From: Luzula sylvatica
Lineage: Eukaryota; Streptophyta; Magnoliopsida; Poales; Juncaceae
Direction of reading: 5' to 3'
Assembly (NCBI GenBank): GCA_946800325.1
Contig: OX326958.1
Span: 11,356,001-11,420,000, forward strand
Length of the DNA stretch: 64,000 bases
Part shown: in pieces, positions 1 to 11,575 of the stretch
How the letters are laid out: each line of letters starts with the position of its first letter
Position numbering within the stretch: the first letter of the stretch is position 1
Position numbers and translations under genes: made by a program
The notes under the pieces: generated by a model
Seen by the model: only the letters and a program-made list of their open reading frames with translations
Database searches by the model: none
Told to the model about the DNA's origin: nothing

Positions 1-160
1 TTTTGCATCTAGTTTCAATTCCACTAGTTATAGCAATTATTTTATGCCACTAGTTTTAAAATTAGTATTTTTTATGCCATTAGTTTTAATTATAGCGATT
101 ATGTTAATGCTATCAACTAGTTTTATTAAAATGAACTACTAAAACTAGATGCTAAAATAG
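1..160. repeat. Foldback (MITE-like) repeat, cut by window edge
   Basis: The first bases (TTTTGCATCTAGTTT) are nearly the reverse complement of positions 141-156 (AAACTAGATGCTAAAA). Between them are several CTAGTTTTA-type blocks. This looks like a small non-autonomous inverted-repeat element whose left edge lies at or outside the window. Superfamily not assigned. Confidence 0.35.
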
Positions 161-454
161 TATTTTTCAGCCAAACATTTTTCAAGATGCATAATTTTGC
201 TTATATCGTTGTCTCTTTTTCTATTATTAATAATACAGAAATACCATAAAATTTATTAAAATTAAAATTAAATATTGAATATAAAGAGATATTTGGGTCC
301 AAAAATATTAACACCGTTCAATGTTAAAAGGGATAGGGCGGAGGAATAAATGACGGGTATTTTTGAAATCTTAATTAGACGAGCATTTTTTTATTATCAA
401 AAAGGTTACGGGTTCTTTTCTTTTTAATTTTAAAAAAAAATTGGATTTTTTTTA

Positions 455-2315
455 GGGGGATTTACATATTTATCCTTCATTAACTTTTTTTTTTTGAAAA
501 AAAGAAGCGAAGCTTCTTATGATTATATTAAAACGAGTTTAATACAATGATCGATTTTTACATGAATAATGTAAATACCCCTAGTTAACCTTTTGATCCT
601 TAGATCCTAATAAATTCCTATTACATTGAGAGAGAGAGAGAGGGGCAGGGAGTTTGTAGTTGCTAGAGAGGGTAGGGGGCAGTAGTTTGTCGAGATATTC
701 CTTGCTATATCCAGGGGGGTGATGGTATGGTATCCTAGCAATTGTTGCACCAAAGAGAACCTTCACTAATTATTTTTCGTAGTGTGATTCCGGCCGGTGA
801 ACTTTTGTTGTTGAAGACTCGGGCGTTACGTTCTTTCCATATGCCCCATATTGTTGCTAAGTAGAAGGTGTCGAGATTTTTCCTTATGTCACTAGCAAGA
901 TTGGTTCGGCTTGCTAGCCATGAATCGGGTAGGGTATTGTTTGTCGAGATGGTTATCCCTAGATGGTTTTTTATTCCGTCCCAAACTTGTTGTGCGTACG
1001 GACACGTGATTAATAGGTGATTCGCGTTTTCCGTTTCCGTGTTGCAATTTTTGCAAACGACATCGCAAGGCCAATTCCTTTTTTGTAGATTGTCACCGGT
1101 AAGAATTCTTTGATTGCATGCAAGCCAACCGAAGAATTTTACCTTTAGAGGTGCCTTTATTTCCCATAATTTTTGGTTCCAATAACTTGTTATCCCGGGG
1201 TTCCTTAGGAATTGGTACGTCGAAGAGGTAGTGAAAGATTTATTCGGGGACCAAAGCCATATGTGTTGTTCCGTTTGTGTGTCTTTTTTATAGGCGATTT
1301 TGAATTGTGGTAGGAGTTGGCGGAGGTCGTTAATGAAAAAAGAAGATTGTGTTTGGTTAATGTTGTTAAGCTCGAGAGCTTCATCGATTCCATATATTTC
1401 CTTTATCGTTGATCCCCACATTCCGAGATTGTCGGAGTTGATTTTCCATAACCATTTCGTTAGTAGGGCGGTGTTGTGGGTTTCTAGGTGAATTAATCCT
1501 AGTCCCCAATTTTCTTTTGGTAAACATATCTTTTCCCAATTAATTAGACAATGACCACCTAAACAATTTTTGTCACCCTTCCACAAAAATTTCCTTGTTA
1601 TTTTATTTAGTTCTTTGATTAGCCATCTTTCATTAACTTTAAAATTACAATTTTCCCATCTTAAAATTAAAATATCATATTTACCCTTTGTTAAATGTAA
1701 AATATCACATTTACCCAAAAATCAAAAACCATCCAATTTTTCCGTTAAAACTAACGGTCAAATTTTAAAATTACTATTTTACTCTTTTACATATTTTAGA
1801 AGGGTAAAAAAATCAAGTTTTGAAATTCTTTTGTTTCATTAGAAAATTAAGTACATGTGCATATCTCTCGTAATTAGAAAATGATTAATACAAATATTTT
1901 ATAATCAATGGACGTATCAGTATAGTATTGTATTAATAATTACATAATATGATTGTATTTGAGTAATCTTAATTTGGAGTCGAAGTATAATTCTTAATAT
2001 AAAGTCAAATATTTTTAATTTTTAATCTTATGTACCAGACTCAAAAGTCCAATTCTTAATATTTGATTGATACATATATTCTTAATTCTTAAAAGGGTAA
2101 ATACCATATTTTAGATTTTTAGAAGGGTAAATATGTAAAAGGGTAAAATAGTAATTTTAAAAGTTGACCGTTTAACGGAAAAATTGAATGGTATTCAATT
2201 TTTGGTAAATATGATATTTTAGATTTAACAAAGGATAAATATGATATTTTAATTTTTAAAAGGGTAAATACGTAATTTTAAAGTTAACAAAGGGTAAATA
2301 TGTAAATACCCTTTT
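455..2315. mobile_element. TIR/foldback element enclosing a LINE fragment
   Basis: Positions 455-490 (GGGGGATTTACATATTTATC, then CTTCATTAACTTT) are closely matched in reverse complement at 2283-2315. A second nested inverted pair, roughly 1628-1806 against 2090-2290, shares blocks such as TTTTTCCGTT and AAAATTACTATTTTAC. The arms are rich in GGGTAAATATG subterminal motifs. The antisense LINE fragment lies between the outer arms. Target duplication was not identified, so the outer limits and the claim that it is one element are tentative. Confidence 0.45.
735..1640 (-). pseudogene. LINE reverse transcriptase C-terminal fragment (zf-RVT)
   Basis: An open frame of about 300 codons reads like the end of plant L1-type ORF2. 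The post-RT region (RKFLWKG, then GLGLIHLETHNTALLTKWLW) is followed by the conserved linker APLKVKFFGWLA and a zinc-binding motif C-X2-C-X8-H-X4-C (CKNCNTETENANHLLITC). It ends with the usual WGIWKERNARVF block. The endonuclease and catalytic RT core are absent: similarity stops near 1630, where the inverted-repeat arm begins. It is a truncated non-LTR retrotransposon fragment, probably non-functional although no stop interrupts it. Confidence 0.85.
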
Positions 2316-2319
2316 TTTT

Positions 2320-2815
2320 TTAAGAATTCCCATACCAAAATAAACTTCAATACTAAAATTGAAGAAAAAATATTACCAAATATTATAGGTAAATTATAAT
2401 CAAACAAACTTCAATAAAAAAAATTGAGACACATTCAAATTATTTTTACAACTGGAAGTAACAAATTATGGTCCAATTAATTCGCTTAACACAACAATAC
2501 AAACAAATAAATCCAAGATATTATTAATAAAATTATGTATACATTCAATTTGTTTTTATTTATTTTTTTGAGAATTCCTCTAATAAAATAAACTTCAATA
2601 ACAAACTGGATACAAATGACCAAATATTATCAGCACATTATAATCAAACAAACTTCACAAATAAAAAAGTGATCCATTCAAATAATCTTTCCAACTCCAA
2701 GTAATAAATTATGGTCCAATTATTTTAAAAAAAATTTAGAACAAAGTCCAATTAATTCGCTTAACATAACAATATAGTCAAACAAATACAAAATATTATT
2801 AATAAAAATTAATAA
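2320..2815. repeat. Two-unit tandem duplication in the 3' flank of alpha-SNAP
   Basis: Two units of about 245 bp are similar: both start near GAATTCC...AAAATAAACTTCAATA (2322 and 2570) and both carry AATTATGGTCCAATTA (about 2465 and 2706) and TTAATTCGCTTAACA followed by ATATTATTAATAAAA. The second abuts the alpha-SNAP stop codon, so it would supply that gene's 3' UTR. No coding potential seen. Confidence 0.6.
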
Positions 2816-4501
2816 TCAAGTGAGATCATCCTCTTCCTCCTCTTTTTCCTTCATTGCATCCTTCACCTTCAGAAGAAGCGTAGTTTTCCATCCATCCTAA
2901 TTAATTAATAAATCAATTAATTAATTAATTAATTAACGCTATATAAATAAAACACTTAATAAATAATACACATGATAATTAATTAAGTTTACCAAACGAG
3001 TCATGCTATCAAATTCTTTGACCGCGTCGGTGAATTTCACCGCATCCCCTTCGTCCACCGCTCCCGCTAAATCCTAATTAATTAATCCAAGAAATTAATT
3101 AATAAATTAAATAATTTAGGGTTTAGGAACACAAATATAAATATTACAGATAAGAGCTTGTATTCTCTCGTGCCAGAAAAGGTGGGATCGATATCCTATA
3201 ATAAAACAAAATCACAAACTTTTCATTAATACCCATTTCAATAATTTCAAATTTTCAAAATTTCAAAATTCAAAAACCTGAAATCGTTCTAACGAATTCG
3301 AAATTGCGACGGGATCGGCTCTGCACAGCTGGCAAATTCCCGCATTTAATAAAAAACCTTTGGCACTGTACTTCAATAAATTATTCTTCATCGATCCTCT
3401 CGCTATTTCCTCGAACAATTCCGTGGCCTTCGCGTACCTTTAAAAAAAAATAATCACAGGGGTATTTTTGTAATTTCGTAACTCTGTGAGGGTATTTGTG
3501 TAAAAATTGTCATTACTGTTCGAGTTGAGCGGATATTTCGGCGATTTTTTGTTTGCAATTATTTGCGGAAGAAGAAACTTCTTCTGTTGCGAATAAATCC
3601 GCAGCTTTTTCGAAATAGTCCATTGATTTTTCGAAATTGTTTTCTTGCTCGTACATCTCTCCAAGATCCTATTTTGAATTTGTATAAATTAGAAGGTTTT
3701 TTTTTGAATAACTGTTGAATTTGTGAATTGTGAGTTTTGAGTACTAACTTTGCAGTAACGAGCAGCCATGTTTAATCGTCCTATTTCCAAGAAGATATTT
3801 ACGGCTTGATCGAGTGCTTGTGCAGCATCTATAAATAATGATTTGCTTAATTATGTTAATTTGATTATTAAATGGTAAATTTTTTAAGAATTAGTAAAAA
3901 TAGTTATAGATAATTAAATTTAATGCCTTGAATTGAGATTTTCTTGTAACAGTTTGATGCTTCGACGAATGCTGAGGCTGCATCGTGTTTGCTATCCATC
4001 TGGTGGAAAATTTGAAATTCGAAAGAAAATGTTTGTAGAATTAAATATGGATTTGAAGAATGGAATTTTGAAATTTTACCTTTAATTGACAATTCGCGAT
4101 TTTGATGTATACACTCGCAGCCTTGTTCCCTACAAAAGGCGAAGTTTATAAATGTAATTTGTAAAATTTCTCGATTTTGAATTGAAAAGATGAGAATTTG
4201 AGCTTGATCAGAAAGTCAGAAGATGAAAGTTTGAGGAATAAGACTAATTTTGAGATCCTTGATGCACAAAATTGCAATCAAAATCCAATTTTCTTCCCGC
4301 ATTTGCAAAATCGTGCACAAATTTACTACGAGAAAGGGATTTGAAACAAAACTTACATGATTTGGCAAGTTTGAACTGATTGGCAGCCTTATCGTACAGA
4401 TCTGCCGCATCCTCCTGCTTATTTCCCATTAAACCCCATCCATTAAGCTTCTTCTCAGCTTTCTTCTCCAATTCATCTCCTTTCGCCTCATAATCCCCCA
4501 T
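2816..4501 (-). CDS. ALPHA-SNAP: Alpha-soluble NSF attachment protein (alpha-SNAP)
   Basis: Vesicle-trafficking adaptor: it binds assembled SNARE bundles and recruits the ATPase NSF to take them apart after membrane fusion. Nine exons: 4357-4501, 4080-4129, 3927-3999, 3749-3828, 3517-3668, 3278-3437, 3148-3195, 2993-3073, 2816-2896. They splice to 870 nt, i.e. 289 residues, the normal plant length. The N-terminus [19 protein letters not shown], the middle [19 protein letters not shown] and [13 protein letters not shown], and the acidic C-terminus EEEEDDLT (known to be needed for NSF stimulation) are family hallmarks. All exon phases match. Intron 3 begins with GC instead of GT (3926-3925); the others are GT-AG. 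It is divergent from the WD40 gene at 4899 with about 400 bp between start codons. It appears intact and functional. Confidence 0.95.
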
Positions 4502-4898
4502 TTTTCAAAATTTGAAGTTCTTTTTCGAAAATTCAACACTTGTTCTTCAAATTTGCGCGTTTTATGTTATTTTAATTCAAAACAAAAAAACAAAAAAAAA
4601 TACCAAAATTTTAAAAAAAAACTTTTACGCGTATAATTTTGGCCCATAAAGCCTTATAATTCATATAATTATTAATTAGCCTTCGAGAGCCTTGTAAAAA
4701 CCCGGAAAGCAAATGACTAATTATAGCGTTGCATCTGGGAAATAATATCTCGCATACTAAAGAAACTGCGAAATATTTTCTCGGTTTTTTCATTACTGCC
4801 TTCTTCTCGTTTAGCCTTGTAGTCGTGAGCGCCTGCTAAAAACCCTAGCCGATTTCTAAAACCCTAAAGCAGCATTGCTTCTTCTTCATAGTTCATCA
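4502..4898. promoter_or_regulatory. Shared divergent promoter with telo-box motifs
   Basis: The ~400 bp between the alpha-SNAP and RID3 start codons must hold both promoters and 5' UTRs. Two telo-box-like motifs, AAAACCCTAG (4838-4847) and AAAACCCTAA (4858-4867), lie just upstream of the RID3 start. Such motifs are typical of plant genes for ribosome production and translation, which fits an IPI3-type product. The alpha-SNAP side is A/T-rich with homopolymer runs. No clear TATA box was chosen. Confidence 0.55.
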
Positions 4899-6675
4899 AT
4901 GGAGCAAGAGTTGATAATCGCATCTTCTCCAATAGATACGGGCATAAATAGTTGGTCTTTAAATTCAGGGACTAAATTGCTCAATTACAAAACCTGTGCT
5001 TCGCCTAAACACGGACTCGTACCGGTTGGAACTCGGTTCATCGCCTCTTCTCAAATTCCATCCTCTCATTCTTCATCCTCAGCACCAATTTACTTCTGGC
5101 CCTTCGACAAGGCAAGAAATTCTGAAATTTTGAAATTTTTTTCCCATTTTTTGCATTTTTTTTCCTTCAAAATTGACTGTTTGTTTTGCAATTTCAGCCC
5201 CAATTGGCAGTGAAAAACTTCCCGGCAGAACCAATCGGGCCATTGATTTCGAATTCTGAAGGGACTTATTTAATCGGAGGTGGTACTTCTGGTTCAATTT
5301 ACCTTTGGGAGGTAAATTCATCAAATTAATCCACATTTAATTACAATTTGGCATTTCGCCGTTTTTACTGAAATTTTAATAATTTATTATAGGTGGCAAG
5401 TGGAAAACTATTGAATAAATGGAACGCACATTACAGATCTGTAACTTGCCTCTCCATTTCGAATGATGAATCTTTATTAATTTCTGGTTCTGAGGATGGC
5501 GGAGTTAGGGTTTGGAATCTCATAATGTACGCATATATTATATAATTAATATTTACGTGATTAATTTATTTAATTCGTTATTATTTATGCAGGATGTTTG
5601 ATAATATAAGAAAAGGAGAATATGGTTCGCTATATTTATATAGTTTCACCGAACATGCACTAAAAGTAACCGATTTAGTTTCTGGTACCGGTTTGTCAAA
5701 TTCCATCGTCATTTCTTCGTCCGAAGATCGTACCTGCAAGGTCGGTACCGTAACTTCTCTTCACAAAATAAAGTACATTTTATTTTATTTTATTTTAATT
5801 TTTTATTATTTTTAATTTTAGGTAATGAGCTTGTCAGAGGGGAGAGTATTGAGAAGCATAACATTACCATCAATAATAGACTCGATATTAATGGATCCAA
5901 GAGAGCATCGATTTTTTGCGGGTTGCAGAGATGGGCGGATTTACATTATTGCCCTCAACGTTGAAAATAATCCCATCATCGCCAATTTACATGACCAATG
6001 GTATATTTATTCATTCATTTATTTATCTATTTATTTATTAATTTAATTATTTTTTAATATATAGTAAGGGCGTAACAAGTTTAGCCTGTAAAGATGGATC
6101 AAAACTCGTATCAGGACACGAAGACGGTATTGTGCGAATTTGGGATATCGAATCCCAACATGTAGTACGGATTTTAAAGCATGCCAAAGGTACCAAAATA
6201 ATAAGCATAATATTTTTTCTAAAAAAATCATTAAATTGAAATAATTTGTAAATTTTATTTAATTGCAGCTCCGATTAGTAACGTAATTATTGTTAAACCG
6301 TCTAGAGTGGTTGCGAATCTATCAAATCAGAAATGTTTAAATAAATATATGGATTCAATCGAGGATAATTCTGAGGGCAATATCGTAATTTTGCCGCGGC
6401 CTTGTTGGAAGCCTGATTATTTGAGTTCGAATATGATGACTCGCCATTTAAAAGAGCTTCAGGTATATATATATTGTTTTTTTCATTTTTTTTTTTTTTT
6501 TGAAGTTTTATTTAATATATTTTGAGGGTTAATTTAGGCGAATGATTCTTCTGGAGCGGCCGAAATGGAACTGGAGAGGACAAAATTGGAGAACAAGAAA
6601 TTGATCGAAATTGCGGAGAAATGGAAAAATTTGTGCCATGATCAACAGAGTTTTTATGTTAATGAGTTTTTTTAA
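4899..6675 (+). CDS. RID3: WD40 protein RID3 / IPI3-like (ribosome biogenesis)
   Basis: Similar to Arabidopsis ROOT INITIATION DEFECTIVE 3, homologue of yeast Ipi3 and human WDR18, a Rix1-complex WD40 protein in pre-60S processing; the plant gene is needed for root and callus meristem formation. Exons 4899-5111, 5198-5311, 5393-5526, 5593-5740, 5822-6000, 6065-6189, 6269-6462, 6538-6675 give 414 residues, all phases consistent. Family marks: start MEQELIIASSPIDTGINSWS, repeats with SGSEDGGVRVW, SSSEDRTCKV and SGHEDGIVRIW, and a C-terminal helix (AAEMELERTKLENKKLIEIA). The first in-frame ATG was used; an upstream TTG-extended frame is not supported. Intron 1 uses a GC donor (AAG|GCAAG, 5112), needed to join FDK to PQLAV. 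Three decayed copies of exons 3-8 follow downstream. Confidence 0.93.
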
Positions 6676-7015
6676 CAAATCTAAATTAAACGAGAAAAAT
6701 TTATATTTTTTTATTTGTAATTTGATTATGAAATATTTTGTCATTGTACTAATTTAAATAACTCGTCCAATTTATAATATTTAATTTTTTATTTTGAAAT
6801 AATATCTGAATATTCGTTTTTTTTCCATTACTTTACATTGTCCTTTATTACAATAGCAAAAAACAAATGTCAATCAATAATTTAAGTTTAGTTTATTACT
6901 TCATTACGTTACATTATTATTATACCTTTTCACAACTGAAATTATGAAATTATATAAATTTATACTCGCCAACAAATCTGACCTGTTCACAACATAACCA
7001 TGAAATGAATCTAAC
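6676..7015 (+). other. 3' flank of RID3, no gene seen
   Basis: AT-rich DNA after the RID3 stop. The part around 6715-6790 (ATTATGAAATATTTTGTCATTGTACTAATTTA) is also found after the RID3 pseudo-copies (about 9100, 11710, 16375), so the duplicated block included the 3' flank of RID3. Confidence 0.6.
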
Positions 7016-7969
7016 ACTATAATTATATAATAATTTCTTAGGGGAGAGGTTTGTATAGATTTTCATTTCAAATTGATTACCTCCAGTATCTTAGAAATAA
7101 TATGATATAATTTAAGAGCCATTCACTTCACAATTGAACTTGCTATTTTACAGTATCTCTAAAGTAAATTATCGCTTTATACGACTCATTTGGCAAGTTT
7201 CGCATTTCATGGTGTCGATTTGTGTGATCACCACAATACTTGTGAACTCTTCACAAAACGATTGCTACACACCACATTATACTCTTTTTGAAATTCATAA
7301 GATTCATGGACTAAATTGCAAATATCCCTCTCCTCTCCGCAAATTAGAACTTGTTTATCGATAGGGATAATAGAGATTAACTGTTATGATAACATAAAAG
7401 CAAAAGATCATTAATATCAGAAAATAGATACTAAAATCGAAATATGTTGAATAATTCAATTTTTCAAAATAAAAATAAAAATTTCTGATACATATTGTTG
7501 CAAAGAAACGGCTCTAGATTATAACGAATTCCAATTATATATCCCAAAAAACTAGGTTTTACTCGAACTAACTAAATACAAGGTTAAATATTATTACCTT
7601 GCAATCCATGAAAGTGAGGTAACCATATTTCGATAGAAAAAGTGCGCGCGGGTCTAAATTTCATTTTCCACACCTAAATATTTGTACTCAAATCAATTTA
7701 AATATACCAAAAAAAATCCTGTTATATATAATTTATGAACGAAATCATGAAATTTATTAGTAAGTAAATCAGTAAATATAGATAAATAAAATGGAGAAAA
7801 AGGGGAAATTAGTTATTAGTTATTATCTTACTTATCCAACTACTGCAATGAAAATGAATTAAATTGTCCGACTACTACATTTCCAGTGTCAAGAAATTCA
7901 TATAGAGGGACCAAGCTGAATGGATATCATTCATCAAAATTAAATTAAATTTAGAATAATTAATTATAG
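7016..7969. repeat. Tandem unit 1: conserved segment U
   Basis: About 0.95 kb repeated with high similarity at 10305-11175 and 14296-15239. It includes GATTACCTCCAGTATCTTAG (7075) and GTGTCGATTTGTGTGATCA (7212). Always followed by a RID3 pseudo-exon 3. On the minus strand all three copies keep a short reading MVTS(L/F)SWIA(R/-) before a possible GT donor (about 7605-7632 here), which may be an exon 1 remnant of an unidentified gene; this is weak. Confidence 0.6.
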
Positions 7970-8960
7970 GTGGCAATTGGGAAATTATTGAATAAATAGA
8001 ACGCACAATATAGATCTGTAACTTGCCTCTCGGTTTCGAATTACGAGTCTTTACTAATTTTTGGGTCTGAGGATGGCGGAGTTAGGGTTTGGAATCTCAT
8101 CATGTACGCATCATATATATAATTAACTCATTCATTTATGTAATTAATTTAATTTAATTTTATTATTCATACATGATGTTTGATAATATTAGGAAATGAG
8201 ATATGGTTCGCTATATTTGTATAGTTTTACCGAACATACATTTAACGTAACAGACTTAGGTTTCTGGAACCGATTTTCAAATCCCATCGTCATCACCAAT
8301 TTACGCGACAAAACGTAATGCATACATTCATTTAATTTTTAATTATTTATTCTAAAAATGACTGAAATGCCCCTTTTATAGAAAGGAGGTAACGAGTTTA
8401 GCGTGCAGAGATGGATCGAAACTCGTATCGAGACACGGATATGGCAGTGTACAAATTTAGATATTGAATCCCAACATGTAATACAGATGTTAAATCATGC
8501 CAAAGGTACAACAAAAAATAATAATAACTATTCTAAAAAGTCATTAAATTAAAAGTTTATTTATTTATTTAATTGTAGTTCCGATCAGTGATGTGATCAT
8601 AGTTAAACCATCTAGATGGAATATATCCAATCATAAATGTTTAAGTAAATATATGGATTTGATCTTTTATAGGTTTTGTCACTTTGGTATTTGATCCTGG
8701 GCCAGGCATAATTGGGGGGCAATATCGTAATTTTGCCATGACCTTTTGGGAAGCCTGATTATTTGAATTCTGATATGATGACTCGCCATTTAAAAGAGTC
8801 TCAGGTATATGTTTTATTTTTCTTATATTTTTGAAGTTTTATTTGATATATTTTGAGGAATAATTTAGGTGAATCATTATTCTGGGGCGGCCGAAATTGA
8901 ACCGGAGAGGACGAAATTGGAGAACAAGAAGTTGATCGAAATTACGGAGAAATGAAAAAA
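7970..8960 (+). pseudogene. RID3 pseudogene copy 1 (exons 3-8)
   Basis: Follows RID3 exon by exon from exon 3 (7970-8103, same splice borders) to the last exon (about 8870-8956). Exons 1 and 2 are missing. Disabling changes: the exon 3 tryptophan codon has become TAG (AAATAGAAC, near 8000); exon 4 has AAATGAGAT where RID3 has AAAGGAGAA; most of exons 4-5 is lost; about 30 bp is inserted in exon 7 (near 8668). No product expected. Confidence 0.85.
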
Positions 8961-9276
8961 ATTGTGCCATGATCAACAAGAATTAATTTTTGATATATAG
9001 CATAAAGAAATCAACTTCACAACTAACGCTGAACTTTTTCAATTTGCAAAACTAGGACTTTGAAGATAGCTCGTCCGATTTAAAACTAGCATTGCTCGAT
9101 TATGAAACAATTTGTCATTGTACTGATTTAGATAACTTGTCCAATTTAAAAAATAATTATTTTTAAAATAAAGTCTGCATATATCCCCATATATCCCCAA
9201 CTCAACCCCCATATATCCCCAACTCTTTACTCTCAAACCTATCAAAATATTTACAAATTAAAAAAAAAGTAACTAC

Positions 9277-9725
9277 TTAAGAATGAGCAAGAGCATCGAC
9301 CCGATCAAGGCACGAAATGAAATTTCTAAGCACTGCAGTTACACTCTCCAAGCCTGGTCTGTCTTTCCGGCATAATTCTACACATCTTATACCCAATCCA
9401 GCAAATATCTGTGCTTCCCTCAACGGCCATTCAGCGGATTCATCGACTAAATCTTCGAGCGAGCCGTTCTCCATGGACTTCTTCACTTTGCCTACAAGAC
9501 CAAATGGATCTTTTAGACCAGTCAATAATTGCAACATTACCACTCCGAAAGAGTAAATGTCGCATTTTGCTCCTACAACACCTGAAAATATTTTTAAAAA
9601 ATTGATTAATTCATATTTTTTTAATTTTTAAGATTAATTAACTAATATACTTAAAGGTTTTTTGATATTCTGGATCTATGTAGCCTTTCATGCCGAGAAC
9701 GTCAGGCATGGCCTCGCTAACAGAG
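9277..9725 (-). pseudogene. Kinase gene fragment, copy 1 (last exon plus part of the previous)
   Basis: Matches the last two exons of the intact kinase gene at 23765-26318. The last exon (9277-9581) is open and keeps DIYSFGVVMLQLLTG, the ENGSLEDLVDESAEWPL region and CVELCRKDRPGLE, ending with the same stop position. The preceding exon survives only as 9655-9725 (activation-loop part), broken off at CTCGCTAACAG|AGCAATG. No N-lobe or catalytic loop is present, so it cannot encode a kinase. Confidence 0.85.
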
Positions 9726-10304
9726 CAATGATACAGGCCATAACTTTTTTCCCCACCTTTTCCCGAATTGCTGATGTGGCAGTGGTCTGCCACATCAGCA
9801 AGCCCATACTTCAATATTTTTATGCAAAAAGAGTGAAAATAGTATTTCTGTGAAAAAGCCTAAATTGACCTCTTCAACTCTTCTTCTTCCCGCTTTTTTC
9901 ATTTTGCCTATCTAGTGTTCAAGGTTCAAGAAAGAGACTATCAAGATTTCAAGAATAGTGGAATTATGCATCAAAACCCCTTTTAGTTTCTGCACAAAGG
10001 TTCGTCTCTCTCTCTATTTATGACCACAAATTTACTTTGCAATTTTCATTTATTAGCAAGTGGGAATTTTTTGTTACTTTACGGACAAAAATCAGAGAAG
10101 ACAAAACCATGCCGTAAAAATATTTTTTCATGAAGTCCTTATTGTTTGTTTAAATTTATGAAATTCCTGTTGAATTTAATAAAGTTCATGTTGAATTATT
10201 TTTTACCTAAATTTGTAGTAAAGTTCCTACTGCAGACAGCTTCTGTTGTATTTTTTTCTAAAACTCTATATTTTACAGTTGAACTTGCTATTTTAAGTGG
10301 GAAT
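9726..10304. other. Unique spacer between tandem units 1 and 2
   Basis: Sequence not shared with the other units. It starts exactly where the kinase exon is broken and ends where unit 2 begins (GATTACCTCCAG). It contains a perfect hairpin (9770-9799) and otherwise AT-rich DNA without coding signal. It may be a separate insertion, but no terminal repeats were recognised. Confidence 0.45.
9770..9799. repeat. Perfect 13-bp hairpin
   Basis: GCTGATGTGGCAG, then TGGT, then CTGCCACATCAGC: a perfect 13-bp inverted repeat with a 4-nt loop, inside the spacer between tandem units. No function assigned. Confidence 0.8.
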
Positions 10305-11175
10305 TGATTACCTCCAGTATCTTAGAAATAATATGATATAATTTCAGAGCCATTCACTTCACAATTGAACTTGCTATTTTACAGTATAACTCTAAAGTAA
10401 ATTATCGCTTTTATACGACTCATTCGGCAAGTTTCGCATTTCATGGTGTCGATTTGTGTGATCAACACAATGCTTGTGAACTCTTCACAAAAAGATTGCT
10501 ACACACCACATTATACTCTTTTTGAAATTCATAAGATTCATGGACTAAATTGCATAATATCCCTCTCCTCTCCCGAAATTAGAACTCGTTTATCGATAGA
10601 GATAATAGAGATTAACTGTTATGATAACATAAAAGCAAAAGATCATTAATATCAGAAATAGATACGAAAATCGAAATATGTTGAATAATTTAATTTTTTA
10701 AAATTAAAATTAAAATTTCTGATACATATCATTGCAAAGAAATGGCTCTAGATTATAACAAATTCCAATTATATATCCCAAAAAACTAGGTTTTACTCGA
10801 ACTAATTAAATACAGGGTTAAATATTATTACCTTGCAATCCATGAAAGTGAGGTAACCATATTTCGATAGAAAAATTGGGCGCGGGTCTAAATTGCATTT
10901 TCCACACCTAAATATTTGTACTCAAATCAATTTAAATATACCAAAAAAAAATCCTGTTATATATAATTTATGAACAAAATCATGAAATTTATTAGTAAGT
11001 AAATCTGTAAATATAGATAAACAAAATGGAGAAAAAGGGGAAATTAGTTATTAGTTATTATCTTACTTATCCAACTACTGCAATGAAAATGAATTAAATT
11101 GTCCGACTACTACATTTCCAGTGTCAAGAAATTCATATAGAGGGACCAAGCTGAATGGATATCATTCATCAAAAT
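10305..11175. repeat. Tandem unit 2: segment U
   Basis: Second copy of the 0.9 kb segment also at 7016 and 14296, colinear throughout with scattered substitutions and small indels. It begins about 60 bp further into the unit than copies 1 and 3. Confidence 0.7.
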
Positions 11176-11204
11176 GAAATTAAATTTAAATTAATTAATT
11201 ATAG

Positions 11205-11575
11205 GTGGCAATTGGGAAATTATTGAATAAATGGAACGCACAATACAGATCCGTAACTTGCCTCTCGGTTTCGAATTACGAGTCTCTATTAATTTCTGGG
11301 TGTGAGGATGGCGGAGTTAGGGTTTGGAATCTCATCATGTACGCATCATATATATAATTAACTCATTCATTTATGTAATTAATTTAATTTTATTTTATTA
11401 TTCATACATGATGTTTGATAATACATGATGTTTGATAATTTTATTTTATTTTATTATTCATTTATGTAATTAATTTAGGTGAATATTTATTCTGGGGCGG
11501 CCGAAATTGAACCGGAGAGGACGAAATTGGAGAACAAGAAGTTGATCGAAATTGCGGAGAAATGAAAAAAATTGT
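11205..11575 (+). pseudogene. RID3 pseudogene copy 2 (internally deleted)
   Basis: Exon 3 (11205-11338) keeps the tryptophan codon lost in copy 1. After it the sequence jumps from the start of exon 4 (ATGATGTTTGATAAT, written twice near 11408-11440) straight to the last exon (about 11479-11565). Exons 4-7 are thus almost wholly deleted. The last exon has a premature TGA (GAGAAATGAAAA). Confidence 0.8.

Noticed and set aside
4875..4898. N-terminal extension of RID3 from an upstream TTG
   Set aside because: Non-ATG start; family proteins begin at the MEQELIIASSP-type start, so 4899 is used.
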